Below are positions 32,642-40,676 of a stretch of 64,000 nt of DNA, piece after piece. The position numbers and the translations under genes were made by a program. The DNA is taken from assembly GCF_000067165.1 (NCBI RefSeq), contig NC_010162.1:186001-250000 (forward strand), read 5' to 3'. Below the pieces are notes generated by a model, which saw only the letters and a program-made list of their open reading frames with translations, was not told the DNA's origin and made no database searches. How positions within the stretch are numbered: position 1 is the first letter of the stretch; each line of letters starts with the position of its first letter. Source of the DNA: Sorangium cellulosum So ce56 (lineage in GTDB: Bacteria; Myxococcota_A; Polyangia; Polyangiales; Polyangiaceae).

Positions 32642-33346
32642 ATGAAGGAAGGTGCGAGATTCTCGACGATCCCGACGCGTGACGACGGCAGACCCACGCG
32701 CCGCGATGTCCTGACGGCCAGCCTCGGCGGCCTCGGGCTCACCGCGCTCGGTCTCGGTGGACTGATATCGAAGCAGCTCTTCGCGCAGCCCCTCGTCTAT
32801 GACCTGCCGGCGCCGGCGCCGCCCGACGTCGTGGTCGCGCCCACGCCCGCGTGCGTCGAACAGCCCCAGACGGACTCCATGGAGGAGGGGCCCTTCTACG
32901 CCCCAAATACGCCGCTCAAAACGGATTTCCGGCGCCCAGGGCATCGCGGCCGTGAGCTCGTGCTGCGGGGTCGTGTGCTCGACGTGCGCTGCCGCCCGAT
33001 CCCGGGGGCCGTGATCGACCTCTGGCAAGCCGACGAGAACGCGCTGTACGATAACATCGACTACGGATACCGTGGCCACCAGTTCACCGGCCCCGGCGGC
33101 GAGTTCGAGGTGAGCACGGTCTTCCCGAAGGGGTACTCGATCCTCGGCCTGGCCCGGTCCCCTCATATCCACGCCAAGGTGCAGGGGGCGAAGACGAAGC
33201 TCCTGACGACGCAGATCTTCTTTCCGGAGGACGCAGAGAGCCATGCGCGCGACCCCCGGTTCAATCCGAGGCTCGTGGCCGACCTCCGGCGGACGGCGTC
33301 GGGGTCTCCGGTCGCGACCTTCGACTTCGTCCTGGAGGATGCGTGA
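32642..33346 (+). CDS. Tat-exported intradiol ring-cleavage dioxygenase-like protein
   Basis: A 234-residue protein with a twin-Arg signal (TRRDVLTASLGGLGLTALGL) at residues 19-40, then a linker. The catalytic module contains the family core: EGPFYAP, GRVLDVRCRPIPGAVIDLWQ, Tyr residues in NALYDNIDYGYRG and the His pair in SPHIHAKV, which bind Fe(III) in protocatechuate and catechol dioxygenases. It lacks the second half of typical enzymes and is shorter than PcaG/H. It may act on aromatic compounds outside the cytoplasm. The GTG of the next gene overlaps its stop. Confidence 0.87.
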   Translation: MKEGARFSTIPTRDDGRPTRRDVLTASLGGLGLTALGLGGLISKQLFAQPLVYDLPAPAPPDVVVAPTPACVEQPQTDSMEEGPFYAPNTPLKTDFRRPGHRGRELVLRGRVLDVRCRPIPGAVIDLWQADENALYDNIDYGYRGHQFTGPGGEFEVSTVFPKGYSILGLARSPHIHAKVQGAKTKLLTTQIFFPEDAESHARDPRFNPRLVADLRRTASGSPVATFDFVLEDA

Positions 33347-33780
33347 CGCCCGTGCGAGCACCCGCCTGGATCCGCGTCGTGATCGGCGCGCTCGGCGCGG
33401 CGAGCTTCGCGCTCGGCCTCGCGTGCTTCTTGATGCCGGCGCGGCTCTTCGGTCCCGACGCCTATCGAACGCTGGCGCGCCTCCCGATCGGGCTCCTCGG
33501 CGCCGTGACGATCGGCGTCGCGCTCGGGACGGCGCGGGCCTTGCGCAACGGGAACGTGGACGCCGTACGAACCGTGGCGGTGACGATGCTCGGTGCGGCC
33601 ATCCTTGTGCCGCCGGTCGTCACGTTCAACATCGGCGCCTTCGACAACCTCACGTCGGGGACTCGCTCCTTCGCGGTAGCCGCCCTCGTCGTCGCCTTTG
33701 TCAGCGTCCCGTTGCTCTTGAGCCTTCGCGTCCTGAAGAGACTGTACCGCGCCGCCGACCCGCGCGCGAGCCGACCTTAG
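33343..33780 (+). CDS. Small integral membrane protein, four segments
   Basis: A 145-residue protein with four hydrophobic segments: VVIGALGAASFALGLACFLM, LPIGLLGAVTIGVALGTARA, VAVTMLGAAILVPPVVTFNI and SFAVAALVVAFVSVPLLLSL. It starts with a GTG overlapping the dioxygenase stop, so the two are coupled. It resembles DoxX-like small membrane proteins in size and topology, but no signature confirms this. A role in delivering or protecting the substrate of the exported dioxygenase is possible and unproven. Confidence 0.75.
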   Translation: MTPVRAPAWIRVVIGALGAASFALGLACFLMPARLFGPDAYRTLARLPIGLLGAVTIGVALGTARALRNGNVDAVRTVAVTMLGAAILVPPVVTFNIGAFDNLTSGTRSFAVAALVVAFVSVPLLLSLRVLKRLYRAADPRASRP

Positions 33781-33834
33781 CGCCATGGCCCCGCGGCGTC
33801 GCGCTCGTCGTTGCCGAGCCTCGCCGCGGAGACG

Positions 33835-34725
33835 TCAGATGCGCGAGGAGCGTTTGCGCCACTCGGTGGGCGTCATGCCGAAGCGACGGGCGAACGCGCG
33901 CGAGAAGTAGCTCTGGCTCGAGAACCCACTTTCGACCGCGACCGCGAGGAGCTTCGTGTCCGGGCTGCCGCGCTTCAGCGCCTCCGCGGCGCGCTGCAGT
34001 CGCCGCTCCCGGATCCAGGCCTCGACGCTCGATCCGCTCGCGGCGAACAGCCCATCGAGGTGTCGTCGGCTGACGCGTTGCGCGGAGGCCACCCGCTCGG
34101 CGGTCAGGTCCGGATCCGCCAGTTCACGCTCGATGAACTCGATGGCACGCTCGACCCGGACATGGACGCGCGCGGTCCTTCGCGCGTCCTGCGCCGCGGA
34201 CGACATCCTCGCCGAGGCGTCGAGCGCCGCCAGACCCGCCTCCTGCTGCACGCCGTTGATGTGGGGCGCCGAGGACCAGAGGTTCAACACGAGGTCGTGC
34301 AGCAGCCGATCGACGGCGTTGTCCTTCGTCATGACGCGGAGGGGCGCGCGCTCGAACATGCCACCTCCGAAGGAGCGCGACGGAACGCGCGCAAAGAGCC
34401 ACCGCTGCGCGTGGCTGCTGCCGGTCGCCGTGCGCACTGTTCGTTTCGAGTCGTCGAGGATCACCATCGAGCCGGGCGTGAGCTCGCAGACGGCCGCCGA
34501 CTGCTCGATGACGCAGCCTCCCTCGATCTGAAGCAGGACAGCGTGCCCTCCGCCGGTCGCGGAGCGCGGCGCGTGCACCGACCGCGGTGGTCCACCGTCG
34601 ATCATCATCATCTCGCCTGCGCCGAGCGGGTGGGACGAGACCACCGCGCGGGGCGACAGCGCTGGCGCCATGGCTTCCAGGCCCCGGCGCAGCTGCTCGC
34701 ACGGTGATGGTTCCTCGCGGCCCAT
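33835..34725 (-). CDS. AraC-family transcriptional regulator
   Basis: A 296-residue regulator. The C-terminal 100 residues contain the double helix-turn-helix: AERVASAQRVSRRHLDGLFA (first HTH) and LAVAVESGFSSQSYFSRAFA followed by RRFGMTPTEWR (second HTH, AraC signature). The N-terminal part is the AraC-binding-domain (cupin-like) type (VLLQIEGGCVIEQSAAVCEL). It is convergent with the dioxygenase pair and probably senses an aromatic or related ligand. It lies after the YceI gene on the same strand, with 168 bases between. Confidence 0.9.
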   Translation of the reverse strand: MGREEPSPCEQLRRGLEAMAPALSPRAVVSSHPLGAGEMMMIDGGPPRSVHAPRSATGGGHAVLLQIEGGCVIEQSAAVCELTPGSMVILDDSKRTVRTATGSSHAQRWLFARVPSRSFGGGMFERAPLRVMTKDNAVDRLLHDLVLNLWSSAPHINGVQQEAGLAALDASARMSSAAQDARRTARVHVRVERAIEFIERELADPDLTAERVASAQRVSRRHLDGLFAASGSSVEAWIRERRLQRAAEALKRGSPDTKLLAVAVESGFSSQSYFSRAFARRFGMTPTEWRKRSSRI

Positions 34726-34893
34726 GCGGGTAGAGAATCAAAGTGAGCCAGGTCTGTCAATTCTCGGCCAGCCCGCATGCAGCCTTCCGCCCGAGGGAAG
34801 ACAAGGCTGGTGGGGCTCCTCCGGAGCGCAGCGTCAATTCATGGGGACAGCGCCGCCCGCGCGCGGGCGGCGCGCCCGGTGCTCGGCCGGCGC

Positions 34894-35553
34894 TCAGCCC
34901 TGCTTGCGCGGCGCCTTGAGCGAGAGCTTCAGCAGCACGTCGTCGCGGATCAGATCGTCCTGCTTGCCCGGATAGACGATGCCGAAGTCCTTGCGGTTGA
35001 TCACGAACTCCGCGCTGCCCGACACGGCATCGGCGCCCTCGGTGATGGTCGCCGGGAAGGTGATCGTCTTCTTCACGCCGTGCAGATCGAGCTCGCCCGT
35101 GATGGTGTGCGTCGCGCCCTTCTCGCCGCCGGCCTTGATCTCGGTCGAGGTGAACGTCGCCTTCGGGTACTTCTCGACGTCGAAGAAGTCCGGCGACTTG
35201 AGGTGGCCGTCGAGCTTCTCGGCGTCGGTCTTCACCGACGACGCGTCGGCCTCGACGGTGAGCTTGCCGCCCGCGGCCTTGCCGCCGGCGAGCGTGATCG
35301 AGCCCGAGATCTTCTCGAATTTGCCCTCGTGTTTGCCCGTGACCTTCGAGCCGACGAAGCCGATGGTCGAGGCGGCCGCGTCGAGGGGCAGCGCCTCGGC
35401 GGGGCCCGCGGGCGCGGCGGCGGCCTGGGTCTGCGCGGGCGCGGCGGTCGAGATGGTCGCCTTGGGCTTGTCCTTGGTCGGATCTTCGCACCCCGCGAGC
35501 GAGAGCAAGAGCGCGGCGGGGAGGGCGATGCGAGCGAAACGAGCGGTGAACAT
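34894..35553 (-). CDS. YceI-family lipoprotein
   Basis: A 219-residue lipoprotein (signal ending LLLSLAGC, Cys about residue 22). After a Lys/Pro/Ala linker the YceI beta-barrel is complete: LDAAASTIGFVGSKVTGKHE, KISGSITL, EADASSVKTDAEKLDGHLKS, FFDVEKYPKATFTSTEIK, ITGELDLHGVKKTITFP and INRKDFGIVYPG. The family is lipocalin-like and binds polyprenyl or amide lipids in the periplasm. The ATG at 35553 with AAGGAG eleven bases upstream was preferred to an in-frame TTG at 35562. It lies 21 bases after the LigB dioxygenase gene and is likely co-transcribed with it. Confidence 0.92.
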   Translation of the reverse strand: MFTARFARIALPAALLLSLAGCEDPTKDKPKATISTAAPAQTQAAAAPAGPAEALPLDAAASTIGFVGSKVTGKHEGKFEKISGSITLAGGKAAGGKLTVEADASSVKTDAEKLDGHLKSPDFFDVEKYPKATFTSTEIKAGGEKGATHTITGELDLHGVKKTITFPATITEGADAVSGSAEFVINRKDFGIVYPGKQDDLIRDDVLLKLSLKAPRKQG

Positions 35554-35574
35554 GAGAGACAATCTCCTTATTGG

Positions 35575-36519
35575 TCAGCCAAACTGCACAGAACGTCTCG
35601 TGAACGAGCCATAGGTGAGCCCCGTGATGGGGAACTGCACCGGCTCGCTCACGTCGATCGACGCCCCCATGGCGGCGACGACCGGCACGAAATGCTCGTG
35701 GGTCGGGAGCGCCATCCGCACGCCCGGTGCGCGGGCGCGGTACTCGATGAGCGCGCCCACGTCGCGCTGCGAGAGCACCTCGGCGCACCATGCGTCGAAC
35801 TCCGTGGCCCAGGGCTGCGCGACCGCATCTCCGCGCCAGTCTGCCGCGCGGAGGTTATGGGTCAAGAAACCGCTGCCGACGATCAACACCCCCTCGTCGC
35901 GGAGCGGCGCGAGCGCTCGCCCCATCTCGAGGAGCGGAGCTGGAGAGAGCGTCGGCAAAGAGATCTGGAGCACCGGGACGTCCGCGCCCGGGTACATGCA
36001 GAGGAGCGGCACATAGGCGCCGTGGTCGAGCCCGCGGCGAGGAGCCTCGGCGACCGGACCCAGCGGGCCGAGCAGCTCCCGGACGCGCCGCGCGAGCGCG
36101 GGGGCGCCGGGCGCGGGGTACGTCACCTCATAGTACTTCTCGGGGAAGTTGTAGAAGTCGTAGACGAGGGGCACGGTCTCGGTGGCGCCGAGCGTGACCG
36201 GCGCGTCCACCCAGTGGGCCGAGATCATGAGGATCGCCGTGGGGCGCGGCACCGCCTGCGCCCAGGCGGCGAGCTCGGCGACCCACGCGCGATCGTCGAG
36301 CAGGAAGGGAGAGCCGTGCGCGAGGAACAGGGCCGGCATGCGCCCCTCGCGCGCCTTGTGCTGGGTGTCGGACATCGAACCTCTCTCGGCCGCGGTGGAC
36401 GTGGAGCTCGAGGCCGGAGCCGCGCCGGGCGCGGTCGACGTCGAGCGCCCGCAGCCGCCGGCGATCGGTACGGCCCCGCCCGCGGCAAGGAGGAGCCTCA
36501 ATGCAGCCCGGCGATCCAT
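35575..36519 (-). CDS. ygiD: LigB-type extradiol dioxygenase, 4,5-DOPA dioxygenase-like, exported
   Basis: A 314-residue protein. An N-terminal RRAALRLLLAAGGAVPIAGG segment is a twin-Arg-like signal with a possible lipoprotein Cys (GGC, residue 23), which ordinary YgiD proteins lack. The catalytic part has the class III metal-binding pattern: LFLAHGSP, ISAHWV, GLDHGAYVPLLCMYP, VGSGFLTHNL and a C-terminal PTHEHFVPV. It may open catechol-type rings, acting in the periplasm here. It is followed by the YceI gene and is divergent from the LysR gene with 48 bases between, so LysR likely controls it. Confidence 0.85.
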   Translation of the reverse strand: MDRRAALRLLLAAGGAVPIAGGCGRSTSTAPGAAPASSSTSTAAERGSMSDTQHKAREGRMPALFLAHGSPFLLDDRAWVAELAAWAQAVPRPTAILMISAHWVDAPVTLGATETVPLVYDFYNFPEKYYEVTYPAPGAPALARRVRELLGPLGPVAEAPRRGLDHGAYVPLLCMYPGADVPVLQISLPTLSPAPLLEMGRALAPLRDEGVLIVGSGFLTHNLRAADWRGDAVAQPWATEFDAWCAEVLSQRDVGALIEYRARAPGVRMALPTHEHFVPVVAAMGASIDVSEPVQFPITGLTYGSFTRRSVQFG

Positions 36520-36567
36520 GATGAGCCCACCCTAGGTCGTTTCCGGTAGTGGTACAATGACCCTGCA

Positions 36568-37536
36568 ATGAAACGCCAGGTTGCCGAAACGGAAACGATC
36601 GACGCGAATGTGAGCGATTTGCGGGCCTTCTGCCTGGTGGTCGACCTCGGATCGATCACGGCGGCCGCGAGGACGCTGGGCGAGACGAAGGGGAGCGTCA
36701 GCCGCCGCATCACGCGCCTGGAGCACGCGCTCGGGGTGGAGCTGCTCCGCCGCAGCCCGCGGCTCGTGCAGGCGACCGAGGACGGGCTCGCCTACCGGAT
36801 GCGCGTCGGCCGGGCGCTCGAGCTGCTGGAGGACGCGAACGTGGCGGTGCAACAGGCGCGCTCGAGGCCGCGCGGGCACCTGCGCGTGACGGCGCCGTTC
36901 GATCTCGGGCTGAGCATCCTGGCGCCGCTCTCGGCCGGCTTCGCGGAGCGCTTCCCCGAGATCTCGCTGGAGCTGCTGCTCACCGAGGCGCTCCTCGACT
37001 TCGACGCCCACCAGGTCGACGTGGCCCTGCGCGCGACCTCGAGCCTCCCGGACTCGTCGCTCATCGCCCACAAGCTGCAGCACATCGAGGTCGGCCTGTT
37101 CGCGGCGCCCTCCTACCTCCGCAAGCACGGGGCGGTGCGCCGCCCGGAGGACCTCGAGGGGCACCGGCTGCTGCTCGCCCAGACCGCGCGCGGGCACGCG
37201 ACGATCGCGCTGTCGGCGCGCGCGCGCGACGGCCGCGATCGCGCGGAGCTCCGGGTGCGCGCGGCGATCTCGGCCTCCGATTTCTCGTTCTGCCGCGAGG
37301 TGGCGCTGGCCGGGGGCGGGATCGCGCTGGTCCCCGCGATCAACGTGCGGGGCGACCTCGACGCGAAGCGGCTCGTGCCCGTGCTCAAGGACTACGCGAT
37401 CCACGGCGCCGCCTCCCTGTACCTCGTTCACCCGGGCACGCGCTTCCTGCCGTCCAAGATCCGCGCCTTCCGCGACTACCTGCTCGACGCGTTCGGCGTC
37501 CAGGGGCGGCGCGAGGCCCCCGCCGCGGCGCGGTAG
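36568..37536 (+). CDS. LysR-family transcriptional regulator (dioxygenase-linked)
   Basis: A 322-residue LysR-type protein. The N-terminal winged HTH is intact (LGSITAAARTLGETKGSVSR, RITRLEHALGVELLRR) and the effector domain runs from about residue 95 to 300 (VTAPFDLGLSILAPLSAGFA, VALRATSSLPDSSLIAHKL). It is divergently arranged with the LigB dioxygenase/YceI pair, and the shared 48-base gap must hold both promoters and its operator. LysR proteins usually sit next to the genes they control, so regulation of that pair is the natural inference. The ligand is unknown. Confidence 0.92.
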   Translation: MKRQVAETETIDANVSDLRAFCLVVDLGSITAAARTLGETKGSVSRRITRLEHALGVELLRRSPRLVQATEDGLAYRMRVGRALELLEDANVAVQQARSRPRGHLRVTAPFDLGLSILAPLSAGFAERFPEISLELLLTEALLDFDAHQVDVALRATSSLPDSSLIAHKLQHIEVGLFAAPSYLRKHGAVRRPEDLEGHRLLLAQTARGHATIALSARARDGRDRAELRVRAAISASDFSFCREVALAGGGIALVPAINVRGDLDAKRLVPVLKDYAIHGAASLYLVHPGTRFLPSKIRAFRDYLLDAFGVQGRREAPAAAR

Positions 37537-37729
37537 CGGGCCGCCCCCGCCGCGCCTGCCCCCGCCGGAGGGAGGCGCGCCGTGCTCGCGCCGGAGCAGC
37601 GGATCACCACCGGCTGTTGCTGGGGAAGCAGCGCGGCCCTGGCCCGGCCGTCCCGCGGCCGGCGGGCGCCGCGCGACGGCGGGCGCGGGCCGCTGGACGG
37701 CGCCGTCCACGGGCGAGCGGCACGGCGGC

Positions 37730-39007
37730 ATGGGCGTTGCTGGTCATGGCGAGACGATCGCGAGGACGGGCCGCGAGCCATCGGCTCCGCGAGGCCCATC
37801 CCGGCGTCTCCCGAGCGCTCCTCTCCCCCGCCGGCTGGGCGGCGGGCGGGGCGGCGCCTGGGCATCCGCGAAACGGCACCGCTTCCAGCCGCGCACCGAG
37901 GTCCATCTGCGCTCGTTCATCGACAGGATTCGCTCACTCGCGACGTTCGCGGCGCTCTCCGCGCTTTCTGCGCTGATTGCCTCGTCCGGGTGCAAGCGCG
38001 ACGGCGAGGCGAGCGCGGCTGCCACGCTGGCCCCGGACGCCCCGATCCCGGCCGAGATCCCGCGCGAGACGCGGCTCAGCATCGGTGATCCGACGGTGCA
38101 GAAGCAACTCCAGCTCTCCGGCGACATCGACAGGCTGCCGTTCCGCGTCGACTGGCAGAACATCAGCGGAGGACCGCAGACCATCGAGGCGTTCCGCGCC
38201 GGGGTGCTCGACGCGGGCGCGGTCGGCGACACGCCGCCCATCCACGCCACCTTCACCGGGGTCGACGTGAAGATCCTCACGGTGCAGGTGCGGGAGAAGC
38301 CCATCTACGAGCTGGCCACCGCGCCGGGCGCGCAGGTCGCGTCCATCGGCGATCTCCGCGGCAAGAAGATCGCGTATTCGCCGGGGCAGGCGCAGGGCGC
38401 GCTCGTCCTGCGCGTGCTGAAGAAGGCCGGGTTGTCGCAACAGGACGTGACGCTCGTCCAGCTCGGGAGCACCGAGTTCAAGGAGGCGCTCACCAGCCGC
38501 CAGGTCGACGTCGCGCCGCTGTCCGGCGTCACCCTGCTGCGTTATCTCAACGAGTACCGCGCCGAGGGCGCCTCGTCGATCGCGCATGGAGTCCGCGACA
38601 ACCTTGGCTTCCTTTACGTGCGCGCCGAGGCGCTCAAGGATGCTCACAAGGCGGCCGCGCTGGTCGACTACGCGAAGTGGCGGACCAGGGCCCAGCTGTG
38701 GGCCTACGCGCACCCGGAGGCGTGGATCGAGGCGTACTACGTCAAGGATCAGGGCCTCTCGGCGAAGGAAGGGCGATTCCTTATCGAGGCCGCCGGCAAG
38801 CCGCAGGTTCCGCGCGACTGGTCCGAGGCGATCGCGCTGACCCAGGAGACCGCCGACTTGCTCGCCGAGGCCTCCGGCCAGAAGCGGTTCGAGGCCAGGA
38901 CGATCTTCGACCTCCGATTCCAGACGATCGGAGCGGAGGTGGCCGGCGCCGCCGAGGGCGCCGGACCGACGGACCGGCCGGCGACGGCCGACAGGAGCAC
39001 TCCATGA
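37730..39007 (+). CDS. ssuA: ABC transporter substrate-binding lipoprotein, SsuA-like
   Basis: A periplasmic binding protein of the NitT/TauT/SsuA type. The signal and lipobox are ALSALSALIASSGC, near residue 86 counting from ATG 37730; a long basic stretch precedes it. The annotated start is probably too early: no ATG, GTG or TTG lies nearer the signal in this frame, only a CTG at 37907. The binding domain has PFRVDWQNISGGPQTIEAFR, AGAVGDTPPIHATFTGVDVK and GKKIAYSPGQAQGALVLRVL, typical of aliphatic sulfonate binders. It is the first gene of the coupled ssuA-C-B-monooxygenase operon; its stop overlaps the permease ATG. Confidence 0.88.
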   Translation: MGVAGHGETIARTGREPSAPRGPSRRLPSAPLPRRLGGGRGGAWASAKRHRFQPRTEVHLRSFIDRIRSLATFAALSALSALIASSGCKRDGEASAAATLAPDAPIPAEIPRETRLSIGDPTVQKQLQLSGDIDRLPFRVDWQNISGGPQTIEAFRAGVLDAGAVGDTPPIHATFTGVDVKILTVQVREKPIYELATAPGAQVASIGDLRGKKIAYSPGQAQGALVLRVLKKAGLSQQDVTLVQLGSTEFKEALTSRQVDVAPLSGVTLLRYLNEYRAEGASSIAHGVRDNLGFLYVRAEALKDAHKAAALVDYAKWRTRAQLWAYAHPEAWIEAYYVKDQGLSAKEGRFLIEAAGKPQVPRDWSEAIALTQETADLLAEASGQKRFEARTIFDLRFQTIGAEVAGAAEGAGPTDRPATADRSTP

Positions 39008-39912
39008 CGACCGCACTGCCCACGAGCGCCGGCTCGCCGCGCCTCGCCAGCTTCCCGGATCTCACAGCGACCGCGGACGTCTCCGCGGCGCCGTCCGGCG
39101 CCCCGACCGGCCGCCGCGTGTCCGGCCGCCGCTTGCGGCGCCGCCTGGGCCCGGGGCGGCGCATCCCGTACGGCCTCGCGCTTGGCCCGGCGCTGCTGCT
39201 CGCGCTCTGGGCCGCCGCCTCGGCGACGGGCGCGCTCGACGCGCGCGTGCTCTCCGCGCCGTGGACCGTGGTGACCACGGCCCACGAGCTGATCGCCGAC
39301 GGGCGGCTCCTGTCCAACCTGCTCACGTCGGCGCAGCGGGCCTTCCTGGGGCTCGCGCTCGGGGCCGGCCTGGGCACGGTGCTGGCGCTCCTCGCCGGGC
39401 TGACGCGCGTCGGCGAGGCGCTGCTCGACGGGCCGGTGCAGATCAAGCGCGCGATCCCGACGCTGGCGCTCATCCCGCTGCTGATCCTCTGGTTCGGCAT
39501 CGGCGAGCAGATGAAGGTGCTCACCATCGCCCTCGGCGTCGTCATCCCGGTCTACGTCCACACCCACGCGGCGCTGCGCACCATCGACGCGCGCTACGTG
39601 GAGCTGGCCGAGACGGTCCGCCTGACGCGGTGGCAGTTCATCCGGAAGGTGGCGTTGCCGGGGGCGCTTCCGGGCTTCCTGATGGGCCTGCGGCTGGCGG
39701 TGACCGGCGCGTGGCTGGCGCTCGTGGTGGTCGAGCAGATCAACGCCACGAGCGGCATCGGCTACATGATGTCGCTGGCGCGCTCGTACGGGCAGACGGA
39801 GATCATCCTCCTTGGCCTCGTCGTGTACGGGCTGTTCGGCCTGGCCTCCGACTCGGCCGTGCGGCTCATCGAGCGAAAGGCCCTGTCATGGCGCCGCATC
39901 CTGGCCGGCTGA
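39004..39912 (+). CDS. ssuC: ABC transporter permease, SsuC-like
   Basis: A 302-residue inner-membrane permease. After a basic cytoplasmic N-terminus to about residue 55 there are six hydrophobic segments (LALGPALLLALWAAASATGA, AFLGLALGAGLGTVLALLAG, LALIPLLILWFGIGEQMKVL and others). The EAA loop is VELAETVRLTRWQFIRKVAL followed by PGALPGFLMG, the site for contact with the ATPase. The ATG overlaps the ssuA-like stop. It belongs to the sulfonate/taurine/nitrate permease group. Substrate is suggested by the operon's FMN monooxygenase. Confidence 0.92.
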   Translation: MTTALPTSAGSPRLASFPDLTATADVSAAPSGAPTGRRVSGRRLRRRLGPGRRIPYGLALGPALLLALWAAASATGALDARVLSAPWTVVTTAHELIADGRLLSNLLTSAQRAFLGLALGAGLGTVLALLAGLTRVGEALLDGPVQIKRAIPTLALIPLLILWFGIGEQMKVLTIALGVVIPVYVHTHAALRTIDARYVELAETVRLTRWQFIRKVALPGALPGFLMGLRLAVTGAWLALVVVEQINATSGIGYMMSLARSYGQTEIILLGLVVYGLFGLASDSAVRLIERKALSWRRILAG

Positions 39913-40676
39913 CGGCGGCCCCGCCCGCGGTGCGGATCCGCGGCCTGGTCCGCCGCTTCGGCGCCCGCGTGGTGCTCGACGGGATCGATCTCACGATCGA
40001 GCGGGGCGAGTTCGTCGCGCTGCTCGGCCGCAGCGGATCGGGCAAGAGCACCCTGCTGCGGGCGATCGCCGAGCTGGACGACGAGGTGACCGGCTCGGGC
40101 GAGCTGCACGTGCCGGACAACCGGGCGGTCGTGTTCCAGGACACGCGGCTCTTGCCGTGGGCGCGGGTGCTCGACAACGTGATCCTGGGGCTCGACGCGC
40201 CGCAGGCCCGGGAGCGCGGCCTGGACGCGCTCGCGGAGGTGGGGCTCGCCGGGCGGGAGCGCGCGTGGCCCGTCGAGCTGTCCGGCGGCGAGCAGCAGCG
40301 GGTGGCGCTGGCGCGGTCGCTGGTGCGCGATCCGGAGCTCGTGCTGGCCGACGAGCCGTTCGGCGCGCTCGACGCGCTGACCCGCGCGCGCATGCACGAC
40401 CTCCTGCGCGAGCTGTGCGCGCGGCACCGGCCGGCCGTGCTGCTGGTGACCCACGACGTCGACGAGGCGATCGCGCTCGCCGATCGGGTGCTGGTGCTCG
40501 AGGGCGGCCGCATCGCCGAGGAGCGGCGGATCGATCTGCCGGCGCCGCGCCCGCTGCGCGATCCGCGGTTCCTCGCCCACCGCGAGTCGCTGCTTTCGGC
40601 GCTGGGGGTCGCGCCGGGCGCGGCCGCTGCCGGAGATCCTGACGCGAACCCTGAACTGGAACGGAGTTCCCCGTGA
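39888..40676 (+). CDS. ssuB: ABC transporter ATPase, SsuB-like
   Basis: A 262-residue ATPase. Walker A is GRSGSGKST, the Q loop is VVFQDTRLLPWARVLDNVIL, the signature is LSGGEQQRVALARSLVRDPE, Walker B is LVLADEPFGALDALTR and the switch His is VTHDVDEA. The Q-loop DTRLLPW is typical of SsuB/TauB/NrtD ATPases. The gene overlaps the permease by 25 bases and the next gene by four (GTGA), confirming a single transcript. It powers import of the substrate bound by the SsuA-like protein. Confidence 0.93.
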   Translation: MAPHPGRLTAAPPAVRIRGLVRRFGARVVLDGIDLTIERGEFVALLGRSGSGKSTLLRAIAELDDEVTGSGELHVPDNRAVVFQDTRLLPWARVLDNVILGLDAPQARERGLDALAEVGLAGRERAWPVELSGGEQQRVALARSLVRDPELVLADEPFGALDALTRARMHDLLRELCARHRPAVLLVTHDVDEAIALADRVLVLEGGRIAEERRIDLPAPRPLRDPRFLAHRESLLSALGVAPGAAAAGDPDANPELERSSP

